A stretch of 64,000 nt of DNA, from assembly GCA_018335335.1 (NCBI GenBank), contig JAGXKG010000001.1:1-64000 (forward strand), read 5' to 3'. Position numbers and translations under genes: made by a program. The DNA is from Candidatus Thorarchaeota archaeon. Its GTDB lineage: Archaea > Asgardarchaeota > Thorarchaeia > Thorarchaeales > Thorarchaeaceae. Below the pieces are notes generated by a model that saw only the letters and a list, made by a program, of their open reading frames with translations, was not told the origin of the DNA and searched no databases. Positions 17,599 to 25,665 of this stretch are shown piece after piece; position 1 is the first letter of the stretch; each line of letters begins with the position of its first letter.

Positions 17599-18756
17599 TC
17601 ATTCAGGGAGGAGGTAAAGTGTGGGATCTTTCTCCATTTCTTCGTCGAACCTGCCGAATCGGATGAAGGCAGGATCGGCATCATTTTCCATAAAGAATGG
17701 TATGTATTTCTCTTTGACTGCTTCAGAGATGTTCCATTCGAATTCATCTGTAACTCCTACGGCATCAGTGTACCTTGCCAAGCCTCTCCAATATGCCATA
17801 GCACCAGCAAGCATGAGCTCCTGCTTATCCCACTGAGCGAATTTCATGTATAGCTCTGCTTGTGCAGCATCAGCGGCTTCAGCATACTCAGATAGGTCAC
17901 CTATGTCTAGTGGAACGATATTAGCATTCTTTTTGGTATAAGTGGTTATGCCGGTTACATGACCGGAATAGTTGCTCGGTTCAATGGTCATCGTACCGAC
18001 ATCGTTGAAGGTTGCCTCTACGTCTTCAAGAGTCATTGCAACCCCAAGAGAAGAAGTAGGAAGCTCGGCATCGGTAGCAGACCAAGGCAGCCAAGGACTT
18101 CCTTTGCCATCATGAAGGCGGGTATATTCTGATACCACAAGAACCTCATGGTCATTGACGGGATACGGACCATGATCGACAATCTTCGCCCTGGCATCGC
18201 ACTCGTCTATGAACGCATACAAATCAACAGAGCCAAGAGCCCTTCGCACAGATTTTGTTTGTTGTTCATTGGTCGATTGTCGGTTCTCCAACAGCCAATC
18301 GATTGTTTCTTGTTCAAATGCAAGATTACGATAGCCAGATTTCGCAACTGTAGGCTCTCCAGTATTGAAGTAACTAGTAGCAAGGCGATACCAGGCATCT
18401 AGCATCCATTTCCATTGTTTCCTTTTCTCTTCTGGTTCTTGTAAGGGGTCACTGTCGTATTCATTGAAAATCATCCCCATTCGCCCAAGGGACCAGTACA
18501 GCCAGCAGTAGGTGATACTTAAAGCGTGAATATCCGAAAGCAGTTTCTTGCTCTTATTTGCGAGCTCTTCTGGAGAGATTTCAGAAAACACACGCTTCAT
18601 GAGATCATACTGATTGTAGTAGCAGTGATAACAAGATAGGCTGATATATTCAGAAATAGGGAAAAGTTTCGATTCTAAGAGGCCACGCTCGGCTAACACA
18701 TCACCGAATACATTAGAGATGTGTCGAATTAGGGAGTTCGTCTTTTGGATGTTCAC
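17599..18756 (-). CDS. Hypothetical protein, 385 aa, operon partner of the CrtC/AttH-like gene
   Basis: I do not recognise this protein. The N-terminal half looks helical and aromatic (ITYCWLYWSLGRMGMIF, WKWMLDAWYRLATSYF), the middle has an acidic/Pro-rich region, and the C-terminal half is again helical (WDKQELMLAGAMAYWRGLARYTD). There is no signal peptide, membrane span or obvious catalytic motif. The GTG start follows an AGGTGA site. It is the first gene of a probable two-gene operon; a palindrome TGGAATATTCCA lies about 70 bases upstream. Confidence 0.7.
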   Translation of the reverse strand: MNIQKTNSLIRHISNVFGDVLAERGLLESKLFPISEYISLSCYHCYYNQYDLMKRVFSEISPEELANKSKKLLSDIHALSITYCWLYWSLGRMGMIFNEYDSDPLQEPEEKRKQWKWMLDAWYRLATSYFNTGEPTVAKSGYRNLAFEQETIDWLLENRQSTNEQQTKSVRRALGSVDLYAFIDECDARAKIVDHGPYPVNDHEVLVVSEYTRLHDGKGSPWLPWSATDAELPTSSLGVAMTLEDVEATFNDVGTMTIEPSNYSGHVTGITTYTKKNANIVPLDIGDLSEYAEAADAAQAELYMKFAQWDKQELMLAGAMAYWRGLARYTDAVGVTDEFEWNISEAVKEKYIPFFMENDADPAFIRFGRFDEEMEKDPTLYLLPE

Positions 18757-18827
18757 AGTCTTTCACCTAAGAATTGAAGTCGTATGTAGGATTCAAGAGC
18801 GCCCGTTCCAAGCTATTAAACATTATA

Positions 18828-18839
18828 TGGAATATTCCA
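18828..18839. promoter_or_regulatory. 12-bp perfect palindrome in divergent intergenic region
   Basis: TGGAATATTCCA lies between the divergent genes starting at 18756 (minus) and 18967 (plus), in an AT-rich stretch with TATA-like runs on both strands. The position fits a dimeric repressor site. Confidence 0.35.
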
Positions 18840-18966
18840 CACTATTTCGTCAAGATTCTATTATATCATATGATTTTAGTGTTTAAGCGAGTCTGTTCAG
18901 AATCTGAGTCATCACTCTTTTTAGTGAATAAAGACCGAAAATCGGAAAGCCAATACTCAGGATGGA

Positions 18967-19326
18967 ATGCTAACAGTGAAGAAAATCGGAAAGGGTCAAA
19001 TATCACTTGACGTTCGAGCTGAAGGCGAGATTAGGTACATAACGTCCGTACAAGAGGTTGTCGACCTTTGGAAAGAAGGAGCAGAAGGGAAAATAGCTCT
19101 TGTCGATGATGCAGGAACTACGACACTATCACCTGTGCTTTCGAAACTCGCTGGGGTTGTCTGTACATCAGGAGGTCTTGGTTCTCATCTTGCCATAGTG
19201 ACAAGGGAATTTGATATACCAGCGTTGATGGGGTTAGAACTAGAGAATCCAGAGTCATTGGATAAATCGCGGGTTGCAATTGAGCCAGATGGCGGTACAT
19301 CGGGCACATTGATCTCATTGGACTGA
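18967..19326 (+). CDS. PEP-utilizing enzyme mobile (phosphohistidine) domain protein
   Basis: A stand-alone 119-residue swivelling domain of the PEP synthase/PPDK family. The signature is CTSGGLGSHLAIVTREFDIPALMG (66-89) with the phosphorylatable His74. In full-length dikinases this domain carries phosphate from the ATP-binding domain to the substrate domain. Here it is a separate protein encoded 31 bases upstream of the gene for the ATP-binding domain, in reverse order compared with the fused enzymes. Confidence 0.88.
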   Translation: MLTVKKIGKGQISLDVRAEGEIRYITSVQEVVDLWKEGAEGKIALVDDAGTTTLSPVLSKLAGVVCTSGGLGSHLAIVTREFDIPALMGLELENPESLDKSRVAIEPDGGTSGTLISLD

Positions 19327-19357
19327 GCGTAAGTTTGTTTGTCTATCATTACCACAC

Positions 19358-20368
19358 ATGAAAGAGTTGCAGGGCATTATGGAAAACTTGGAGAGACTAG
19401 AAGAATTGACAATTGTCCCAATTAGTAGAATTTCCCGATCGGATATTGAAATGCATGGTGGAAAAGCCGCAAATCTCGCTCGTCTTCATAGAATGGGGAT
19501 AAATGTGCCACAGGGTTTCTCAGTTTCGAGCAGTGTATTCACTGATATGGTCATATCAAATCCTGAAGCTCAAGAACTAATCAAAATCATCAGCGATTCA
19601 AATGACATTGATGCTATACTCACGTATACATCTGATCTGCAGAAGATTATAGAGAATATTAAGATTCCAAAGGGAACACGCTCCAAGATTCTGGGGGCAT
19701 ATAGAAATCTCAGGAAAAAATCTAGGCAAGAAGAGCCGAATTTTGCCATTCGATCTTCTGCCACCGTCGAAGATAGGGATGATTTTTCTTTTGCGGGGCA
19801 GGCACGAAGCTTTCTCTGTGTCTCAAAAGAGGGAGATATTCTGGATTGCATTAAGGGGGTTTGGGCATCATCTTTCACACCACAAGCCGTGTTCTACTTG
19901 CGTGATAACAATGTGCATTTATCAACGGCAAAAATGGCTACAGTAGTTCAGGAAATGATTCCGGCAGACGTATCAGGTGTGATGTTCACGGCGAATGTAA
20001 TCTCGAAGAATACAGATGAGATTCTGCTGAATGCCACATGGGGGCTTGGTGAAACGCTTGTTTCAGGGCAGGTAGTTCCCGATACATACGTGGTGGGAAA
20101 ACAGAATCTGGAGGTATTAGAGCAAAGACTGGGTTCCAAGAAGAGAATGTGTATTCCTGAAACCTCAGAAAAGGGTAGACATGTCAAGATTGTCGAAACA
20201 CCACAATCGAAGAAAGACATGCATTCACTGACATGCAAGGAAATCAAGAACTTAGCCCAAATCGGGCTTCAAATTGAACGGTGTTTCGAATCTGCCCAAG
20301 ATATAGAGTGGTGTCTCAATGACAGCGAAGTAGCTATCGTACAAAGCAGGCCGATAACCACAATCTAG
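19358..20368 (+). CDS. PEP synthase/PPDK-type ATP-binding domain protein
   Basis: A 336-residue protein homologous to the N-terminal nucleotide-binding part of PEP synthase. Motifs in order: MHGGKAANLARL (about 31-42), FAIRSSATVEDRDDFSFAGQ (about 128-147), VQEMIPADVSGVMFTAN (about 197-213), LLNATWGLGETLVSGQVVPD (about 224-243), and AQDIEWCLND with IVQSRPI at the end. These bind ATP and make the phosphohistidine on the partner. The PEP/pyruvate TIM-barrel domain is absent from both this gene and the one before it. Similar split pairs exist in other dikinases such as phenylphosphate synthase. The substrate is unknown. An internal Met at 19379 is a possible start. Confidence 0.88.
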   Translation: MKELQGIMENLERLEELTIVPISRISRSDIEMHGGKAANLARLHRMGINVPQGFSVSSSVFTDMVISNPEAQELIKIISDSNDIDAILTYTSDLQKIIENIKIPKGTRSKILGAYRNLRKKSRQEEPNFAIRSSATVEDRDDFSFAGQARSFLCVSKEGDILDCIKGVWASSFTPQAVFYLRDNNVHLSTAKMATVVQEMIPADVSGVMFTANVISKNTDEILLNATWGLGETLVSGQVVPDTYVVGKQNLEVLEQRLGSKKRMCIPETSEKGRHVKIVETPQSKKDMHSLTCKEIKNLAQIGLQIERCFESAQDIEWCLNDSEVAIVQSRPITTI

Positions 20369-20655
20369 TACTCTTGCGTCATCATATGAAGGGATTCGCC
20401 CGGTTTGACCGTAATTGCATTCTCCGGACAAGCTTCTACACATTTCATACAGCCCATACAGAGTGAAGGCCAAACTGGAGTAATTTTCCATCGGTCAGGA
20501 TTGTATGGATCGGGATGATCTTCAAGTGTAGGATGCATCAGGAACACTGCAGGGTCGCAAATCTGCAAACACTTCCTGCATTCCCGTGGGTCAACATTCA
20601 CACCCTCTTCGTAGCCACATTTGTTGTAGTCAATTGTGATTTCTGTCTTCGCCAT
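20365..20655 (-). CDS. 4Fe-4S ferredoxin-like protein, 96 aa
   Basis: A small iron-sulfur protein. One cluster motif is the classical CMGCMKCVEACPENA (residues 67-81). A second is spread out: a lone Cys at 13, then CRKCLQICDP (24-33). The spacing between the two sites is longer than in bacterial-type ferredoxins. It lies 12 bases downstream of the larger Fe-S protein gene, so the two are likely to act together in electron transfer. Its last codons overlap the 3' end of the convergent dikinase gene by four bases. Confidence 0.85.
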   Translation of the reverse strand: MAKTEITIDYNKCGYEEGVNVDPRECRKCLQICDPAVFLMHPTLEDHPDPYNPDRWKITPVWPSLCMGCMKCVEACPENAITVKPGESLHMMTQEY

Positions 20656-20667
20656 ATTCGTTCCCCC

Positions 20668-21531
20668 TTAGTAGTTACCCGCCTGGCCAGGAACCTCTTC
20701 CCGAGGGACCAGCTTGAGTGCATCAAAATTACAGGCGTGTCTACAGACGCCGCAGCCAAAGCATTTGTCCAAATCGACTATGACTCTATCTATGGAAGGC
20801 AAGTAGCGAAGAGCGTTGAACTGACACATTTTGACGCATTGACCGCAGCCTTCGCACAGGTCAGGATCAATGCTGATGACATACTCAGCTTTGTAGACCG
20901 TCTTGAGACCGAAGTCATTTCGAAGACGCAAGCCACCACATTCGGGGCTTTCACAAGAACAAATTGCGTTGATGTACGGTACTGGCTGGAACCAAACCGA
21001 TGCCACATATCCCTTCTTGTTGTGTTCTTCAAGAGCTTCAATGGCCTCCTCACGATCCAGTTGCCATTTTTCATCGACCGGAATATATCGGTCTAATTTC
21101 GGAATAATCTCACTCAATGCACCGAAATTGATGCATACAGCATCCTTTACTCCTCGCTGCATGTACCGACAAACACAGTAGTTCTTGATAATGGTCGGGG
21201 CAGCCAAGTTTCCAAGGATATGCTGTGCATCTTCCATTGGGATAACCTGTCCGAAGTGGCCATCTCCCCGAATCGGGTTTCGCCCGTGTGATTCACTATG
21301 AATCTGTCGTTCTGCTGCAGCTCGTACAACACGCCCTATTATGGGCATCTGCATTTTGTATCCGAGTCCAACAGAGTTGAAACCCATGATTTTACGAATG
21401 AACAGCTGCTCCATGTATTTCCATTGTTCTTCGAGGTAGGGCTTGAGCTGGTCGCCCAGTTCCTCAGAGTAGTTCTTGGCGTTCATGTACCATTTGCCGC
21501 CTGCTCCATGCTTCATACACCATTGGCACAC
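20668..21531 (-). CDS. Iron-sulfur protein with two 4Fe-4S motifs and a Cys-rich N-terminal part
   Basis: A 287-residue protein. The C-terminal third is a two-cluster ferredoxin domain with CEGCGQCVKMC (about 221-231) and CFGCGVCRHAC (about 252-262); the residue after the last Cys is not Pro in either. Before it come extra cysteine groups (MCQWC at the start, NYCVCRYMQRGVKDAVC near 118-134, ICSCESPEC near 190-198). The middle is helical with no transmembrane span. The GTG start is preceded by AAGGAG. It probably passes electrons to a larger oxidoreductase encoded elsewhere. I cannot name the partner. Confidence 0.82.
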   Translation of the reverse strand: MCQWCMKHGAGGKWYMNAKNYSEELGDQLKPYLEEQWKYMEQLFIRKIMGFNSVGLGYKMQMPIIGRVVRAAAERQIHSESHGRNPIRGDGHFGQVIPMEDAQHILGNLAAPTIIKNYCVCRYMQRGVKDAVCINFGALSEIIPKLDRYIPVDEKWQLDREEAIEALEEHNKKGYVASVWFQPVPYINAICSCESPECGGLRLRNDFGLKTVYKAEYVISIDPDLCEGCGQCVKMCQFNALRYLPSIDRVIVDLDKCFGCGVCRHACNFDALKLVPREEVPGQAGNY

Positions 21532-21655
21532 TGTGATTCAGGTCTCCTTAGCAGAAGTAGTAGGCCTAGAAGGGGGATATAAGCGTCCCGAGTACGTAGT
21601 GAATATTTTCGACAGAATGCGAAGTTTGGAGGGTACTATCAGAAAGGGTAAACCT

Positions 21656-22372
21656 TCAAAGGGGGGTGGATTCGAAGCGACTATCTGCAACTGCAACCTG
21701 TTCGCTGTACAACCAAAGCATCATTGAAGAAACATGCCATGCCATCATGGTTTCAGTATCCAATCGGACAGTTTCATCAAACAATCCTAGTGTTTCTCTA
21801 GTCAAATCCCCATGCGGGAATGCTCCCACGCCGAAGATTACAGGTTTAGATGAATCTTCTGGAATCATGGCTTTCAGTCGTCGGAGGGTTATCCTTTCTC
21901 CCTCCTCCTCAGCCAGAATCGATACAGAATCATCACCCTTCAAATCATCAAGAAGACCTTCAAGATTCGACCGCGTTATCGTCAACAACGGCTCGCCCGT
22001 CGGAGGGACTTGTCCTTCAACTAGTAGCTGTTCCATCAACCCAATGAATCGGTCATAGTTACGTGGAAGACGAACTTCAGGATTTACCTCTATAATCCGT
22101 CCATCCTGTAAATGGATATATACTGATAGAAGTCCTTCTTTGCATAATGGGGTCTCAAGTACTGAAAGAAGCGTGAGGAAAGTGATGTCCGGGCGCCCCC
22201 GTTTTTCATGATTTGGTAATCGAGTCATAACCCGGCCGTGATAACTCTGATCGAGTAGAACCTCATCTGGTTTCTTTCCTCTTTTTCCAGCATAGCTTTG
22301 AACATCTTTTAATGCAGTAAGTCTGCTTGGAACAAGTTCAATTGCGCTCTCCAATAGTAGCAGGTGAAGCAT
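21656..22372 (-). CDS. nep1: 16S rRNA pseudouridine N1-methyltransferase Nep1 (Emg1)
   Basis: A 238-residue SPOUT-fold enzyme. Family motifs: LLLESAIELVP at the N-terminus, PDEVLLDQSYHGRVM (35-49), KRGRPDITFLTLLSVLETPL (57-76), then RLPRNYDRFIGLMEQLL (101-117) and the SAM-binding knot near VIFGVGAFPHGDL. It methylates the hypermodified pseudouridine in helix 35 of small-subunit rRNA and helps 40S/30S assembly. It is divergent from rnp4; the start regions face each other across about 80 bases. Confidence 0.94.
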   Translation of the reverse strand: MLHLLLLESAIELVPSRLTALKDVQSYAGKRGKKPDEVLLDQSYHGRVMTRLPNHEKRGRPDITFLTLLSVLETPLCKEGLLSVYIHLQDGRIIEVNPEVRLPRNYDRFIGLMEQLLVEGQVPPTGEPLLTITRSNLEGLLDDLKGDDSVSILAEEEGERITLRRLKAMIPEDSSKPVIFGVGAFPHGDLTRETLGLFDETVRLDTETMMAWHVSSMMLWLYSEQVAVADSRFESTPL

Positions 22373-22449
22373 CGTTACTCGATAGTGTATACATTACGAA
22401 CGTTTTAAGCAATACCAAAGAAAACTCCTCTGTGGAATGTGAACTCTCA

Positions 22450-22773
22450 ATGGGACGACGAATATCTAGGGGTCAGCTGAGAAAGCTTGCAAAGACGAGA
22501 ATCCGAATCCTTTGGAAGAAAGCCAAAGAAGTAGCCAAAGAGGACCCGGACTTGGCAAGTGACTATGTTAATACAGCTAAGAAAATCGCCCAAAAGGCAC
22601 GAATAAGTCTTCCACAAAAAATCACCAGACGAATCTGCAAAAAATGTGATGCGGTGCTTATTCCAGGGAGAAGTGCACGTTTCCGTATCAGAAATAATCG
22701 TAGCACGCATCTGACAGTAACTTGTTTGCATTGTGGCACTATCAGGCGTCTTCCTGTCACAAACCAAACTTAA
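22450..22773 (+). CDS. rnp4: Ribonuclease P protein component 4 (Rpp21/Rpr2)
   Basis: A 107-residue zinc-ribbon protein. A basic helix (ISRGQLRKLAKTRIRILWKKAKEVA) is followed by CKKCD and CLHCG, which form the zinc ribbon with the basic linker RSARFRIRNNRSTHLTV between them. It binds the RNase P RNA together with Rpp29. The ATG at 22450 (MGRRISRG) is preferred over an upstream in-frame start because homology begins there. It is the first gene of the long ribosomal operon. Confidence 0.9.
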   Translation: MGRRISRGQLRKLAKTRIRILWKKAKEVAKEDPDLASDYVNTAKKIAQKARISLPQKITRRICKKCDAVLIPGRSARFRIRNNRSTHLTVTCLHCGTIRRLPVTNQT

Positions 22774-22797
22774 TCAGGACGCAGGAACGCAGAGTAT

Positions 22798-23085
22798 ATG
22801 ATGGTAATGACACACCAGAAGGCACCAGATGAGTATTCCATAGGCCTAGCTTGGCAAGAGCCTGCCCTCCTTCAGATAGGAAAATCAGGATTGTCAGAAG
22901 GAGTAGTAAAGGAAGCAAAAAGGTTATTGAAGAGTCATGAATATGTCAAGCTGCGATTGCTTCGAAGTGCACGCGTACAGGCAGAATCTAAAAAAGAAAT
23001 ACTCAAGAGCCTATGCGAACAAACTGGCGCTACCCTTATAGGTACCAGAGGGCATACTGGCCTGATTTACAAGAGTCGAAAGTAA
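22798..23085 (+). CDS. YhbY/CRM-domain RNA-binding protein
   Basis: A 95-residue protein of the CRM (YhbY) family. Characteristic are LLQIGKSGLSEGVVKEAKRLLKSHEYVKLRLL with the GKSGLSE version of the family GKxGLT loop, and the final TGATLIGTRGHTGLIYK with a GxxG-like loop. In other organisms such proteins bind pre-ribosomal RNA. The N-terminus has three Met codons (22798, 22801, 22807), so the exact start is uncertain. It is located between rnp4 and eS19, its usual archaeal neighbourhood. Confidence 0.85.
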   Translation: MMVMTHQKAPDEYSIGLAWQEPALLQIGKSGLSEGVVKEAKRLLKSHEYVKLRLLRSARVQAESKKEILKSLCEQTGATLIGTRGHTGLIYKSRK

Positions 23086-23188
23086 AAGCTTTTATTTACA
23101 CTCTAAAGTTGCGATTTCAGGCTTTTGAGTTAGCCCATCGGCCCAGTTAGGATGCGGTGCCCCTCAAACAAAATGGAGAAAAACAAAA

Positions 23189-23641
23189 TTGCCTACAGTC
23201 TACGATATTCCCGCAAATATCCTCATAGAGAGACTCTCGGAGGAACTCAAATCAAGAGATGAAATTAAACCTCCAGAGTGGTCGTACTATGTTAAAACAG
23301 GGGTACATAAGGAGAGATCTCCCGATGACCCAGATTGGTGGTACACACGCTGTGCGGCCGTATTGCGAAAAGTCTACCTTGAAGGGCCTATAGGCACTGA
23401 GAAGCTTAGAATCCATTTTGGTGGAAAAAGAAGAAACGGAAGCAGACCTAACAAATTCAGTAAAGGTAGTGGTTCAATTATCAGGAATGTACTTCAACAG
23501 CTTGAAAAAGCTGGCTTCGTTGAGACAGAAAAGCGAGAAGGTCGGGTCGTAACCAGTATAGGCCACTCGTACTTAGATCGACTTTCCGCAGTTATAAAGA
23601 AAGAATTGGAGAAAGCCATTCCTGAACTAGAGAACTACTAA
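23189..23641 (+). CDS. rps19e: Small ribosomal subunit protein eS19
   Basis: A 150-residue protein with strong eS19 motifs: TVYDIPANILIERL, PPEWSYYVKTGVHKERSP, DWWYTRCAAVLRKVYL, GPIGTEKLRIHFGGKRRNG and IIRNVLQQLEKAGFVE. It takes part in small-subunit head assembly. The start is TTG at 23189; no in-frame ATG exists nearby, and a GGAG sequence lies about 10 bases upstream. Confidence 0.95.
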   Translation: MPTVYDIPANILIERLSEELKSRDEIKPPEWSYYVKTGVHKERSPDDPDWWYTRCAAVLRKVYLEGPIGTEKLRIHFGGKRRNGSRPNKFSKGSGSIIRNVLQQLEKAGFVETEKREGRVVTSIGHSYLDRLSAVIKKELEKAIPELENY

Positions 23642-23665
23642 TCCTTGTATTGGTGTTGATGAAAA

Positions 23666-23995
23666 ATGAGTGATGATGAGCTTGAGGAAATCAGGCAGAA
23701 GAAGCTCGAAGCTCTAAAGGAGCAGGCTTCGCAAGGACAGGCACGCGAAGAACAAATGGCTGAGGCTGAAGCTAAGAAACAGGCAATTCTTCGACAAATT
23801 CTCACTCCAGAAGCCAGGCAGCGACTCTCTAATATCAAACTGGTTAAGCCTCAATTTGCGGAGCAAATCGAACTTCAGTTAATTCAGATTGCGAGCTCGG
23901 GTCGGCTGAAAGGTAGGATAGACGACGAAAAGCTCAAATCACTTCTGAAGCAACTCCAAGGCAAGGAAAGAGAGCGAAAAATCAATTTCAGATAA
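23666..23995 (+). CDS. PDCD5/TFAR19-like DNA-binding protein
   Basis: A 109-residue, largely helical protein. [14 protein letters not shown] at the N-terminus and [21 protein letters not shown] (44-64) are diagnostic of the PDCD5 family, and the tail is Lys/Arg-rich. In archaea the gene regularly follows eS19, as it does here (24-base gap). The family binds nucleic acid and, in eukaryotes, the CCT chaperonin; its archaeal role is poorly known. Confidence 0.92.
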   Translation: MSDDELEEIRQKKLEALKEQASQGQAREEQMAEAEAKKQAILRQILTPEARQRLSNIKLVKPQFAEQIELQLIQIASSGRLKGRIDDEKLKSLLKQLQGKERERKINFR

Positions 23996-24017
23996 ACATA
24001 GAATCAAGGTGTTTCAA

Positions 24018-24173
24018 ATGGCAAGAAACAAACCACTCGGAAAGAAACTGAGAATGGCAAAAGCAATGAAATCCAATAGCTCAGTTCCTACATGGGTAAT
24101 CCTCAAGACTGACGGAAAGGTCCGAAGGACACCCGCTCAAAGGAATTGGCGACGGACTAAACTGAAACCGTAA
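24018..24173 (+). CDS. rpl39e: Large ribosomal subunit protein eL39
   Basis: A 51-residue, strongly basic protein: [20 protein letters not shown], then [13 protein letters not shown] and the typical ending [10 protein letters not shown]. It lines the polypeptide exit tunnel, where eukaryotes and archaea have it in place of part of bacterial uL23. An ATG at 24018 follows AAGGTG. It lies between PDCD5 and eL31 as in many archaea. Confidence 0.95.
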   Translation: MARNKPLGKKLRMAKAMKSNSSVPTWVILKTDGKVRRTPAQRNWRRTKLKP

Positions 24174-24189
24174 CAGGGGATGTAGATTA

Positions 24190-24726
24190 TTGAGTCCACC
24201 GGAAGAAGCTTCAGGAGATGAATCTCCAGCAGAAGAAGAAGAACTAGAACTCGAGGAACCAGAAAAAATGGAAGACGAAGATTTGGAGGAACTCGAGGAT
24301 TTAGATTTGGAAGATGAAGAGCTCGAGGATTTGGGTCTAGAAGATGAAGAGATGGGGGATCTCGATGAGATTGAAGGGTTAGAAGATATTGAAGCCCCAG
24401 TTGAAGAAATCGAGGGCGAGATAGAAGAAGAGCTCGAACCAACGGAAGAAGTACTTCCGGAAGAAGAGATTATCGATGAGCGAATTTACACTGTACCCCT
24501 CCGGAAAGTGTACTGGAGTGGTAGTAAGCGCAAGAGAGCAAATAGAGCAGTAAAGGAAGTCAAACGGTTTGTAGAACGGCATATGAAACCTGACTTTCTA
24601 CTCATTGAACAAGAAGTAAATCAGAAGATTTGGTCCCGCGGAATTGAAAAACCGCCCAGAAAAGTCAGGATAAGAGCAACAAAAGATGCAGAGAATCTTG
24701 TTAGAGTGTATCTTGCAGAGGGGTAA
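24190..24726 (+). CDS. rpl31e: Large ribosomal subunit protein eL31 with long acidic N-terminal extension
   Basis: A 178-residue protein in which only the last 85 or so residues are eL31 (DERIYTVPLRKVYWSGSKRKRANRAVKEVKRFVERHMKPD, ending RVYLAEG). Residues 1-95 are almost entirely Glu, Asp and Leu, with repeated DLEELEDL-type units. The start is TTG at 24190, 16 bases after the eL39 stop. The acidic part is in frame, has the same codon style as the rest and has no stop. It resembles the acidic tails of stalk proteins more than any eL31 I know. eL31 sits near the tunnel exit, so the extension could contact SRP, NAC or the translocon; that is inference. Confidence 0.9.
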   Translation: MSPPEEASGDESPAEEEELELEEPEKMEDEDLEELEDLDLEDEELEDLGLEDEEMGDLDEIEGLEDIEAPVEEIEGEIEEELEPTEEVLPEEEIIDERIYTVPLRKVYWSGSKRKRANRAVKEVKRFVERHMKPDFLLIEQEVNQKIWSRGIEKPPRKVRIRATKDAENLVRVYLAEG

Positions 24727-24732
24727 TCCAAT

Positions 24733-25398
24733 ATGATCGCCCGGTTTAATTTTGAGGGCGATCCTAACGTAGGCGCATTCGCACTAACAACGGATAGGAT
24801 GGTTTTCACATCACCAAATATGTCACCCAAATCAATGGATGCCATTGAACGTATCTTCAATTTACCCTTGATTCAATCAACTGTTGCCACAACTGATGCT
24901 GTTGGCTTCTTCACAGCCGCGAATTCATCGGGCATCCTGGTCCCATATACTATTACAGATGAAGAGCTGGAGACAATCAAGGAATCTACAGACCTCCCTG
25001 TGGATTGGATTGATAGCAAGATGACAGCTCTAGGCAATGTCATTCTCTGTAATGACAAGGGCGCAATTTGTCATCCACAGTTCGATGATTCAGCAAGAAA
25101 AACAATGGAAGATATATTGGATGTGGAAGTACTACCAGGGGAGATTGCAAATCTTCCTATTGTTGGAGCTACTACAGTTGCAACAAATGTCGGAGCAGTG
25201 ACTCACCCCTTAGCCACAGAAGAAGAGGTTCAGCAAATATCCGAGATATTAAAAGTGGAATGTGAAGTGGCGACAGTAAACAGAGGGAGCCCTTACACCA
25301 GTCTAGGTGTTTTGGCAAACTCAGATAGCATGATTACAGGCTCTGATACAACAGGTGTCGAGCTAGCGCATCTAAGTCAGGTATTAGGTTTCGTGTAA
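24733..25398 (+). CDS. eif6: Translation initiation factor 6 (anti-association factor)
   Basis: A 221-residue protein with the five-fold repeated eIF6 propeller pattern: NVGAFALTTDRMVF, STVATTDAVGFFTAANSSGILVP, LGNVILCNDKGAICHP, TTVATNVGAVTHPL and SLGVLANSDSMITGSDTTGVEL. It binds the large subunit at uL14 and prevents premature joining with the small subunit. It begins seven bases after eL31, which fits translational coupling. Confidence 0.95.
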   Translation: MIARFNFEGDPNVGAFALTTDRMVFTSPNMSPKSMDAIERIFNLPLIQSTVATTDAVGFFTAANSSGILVPYTITDEELETIKESTDLPVDWIDSKMTALGNVILCNDKGAICHPQFDDSARKTMEDILDVEVLPGEIANLPIVGATTVATNVGAVTHPLATEEEVQQISEILKVECEVATVNRGSPYTSLGVLANSDSMITGSDTTGVELAHLSQVLGFV

Positions 25399-25419
25399 GC
25401 ATAGAATAAGGTGATTTCA

Positions 25420-25665
25420 GTGAGTCCCAAAGTTTGGCGTGCAAAAGGAAAATACAACAAGAAAGGCAGGACATTTCGCTTTGAGAAAGAAATGATAGCA
25501 CCGAAGCCGTCTCATGTTGAGGAGAAAATCCTTTCCGAATTAGGTAGTCGGCACAGGGTGAAAAGAAGAAACATCGATATTTCTAAAATAGAAGAAGTCA
25601 AACCAGAGGAAGTCACTGATTTGGAGATTAGAAGGATATTGGGTGTAGAGAGTGAATTCGAATGA
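25420..25665 (+). CDS. rpl18a: Large ribosomal subunit protein eL20 (L18a/LX)
   Basis: An 81-residue protein: SPKVWRAKGKYNKKGRTFRFEKEMIAPKPSHVEEKILSELGSRHRVKRRNI and the ending VTDLEIRRILG. The GTG at 25420 was chosen because an AGGTGA site precedes it at the right distance; a GTG at 25411 would overlap that site. The last four bases overlap the prefoldin start (ATGA). Confidence 0.92.
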   Translation: MSPKVWRAKGKYNKKGRTFRFEKEMIAPKPSHVEEKILSELGSRHRVKRRNIDISKIEEVKPEEVTDLEIRRILGVESEFE

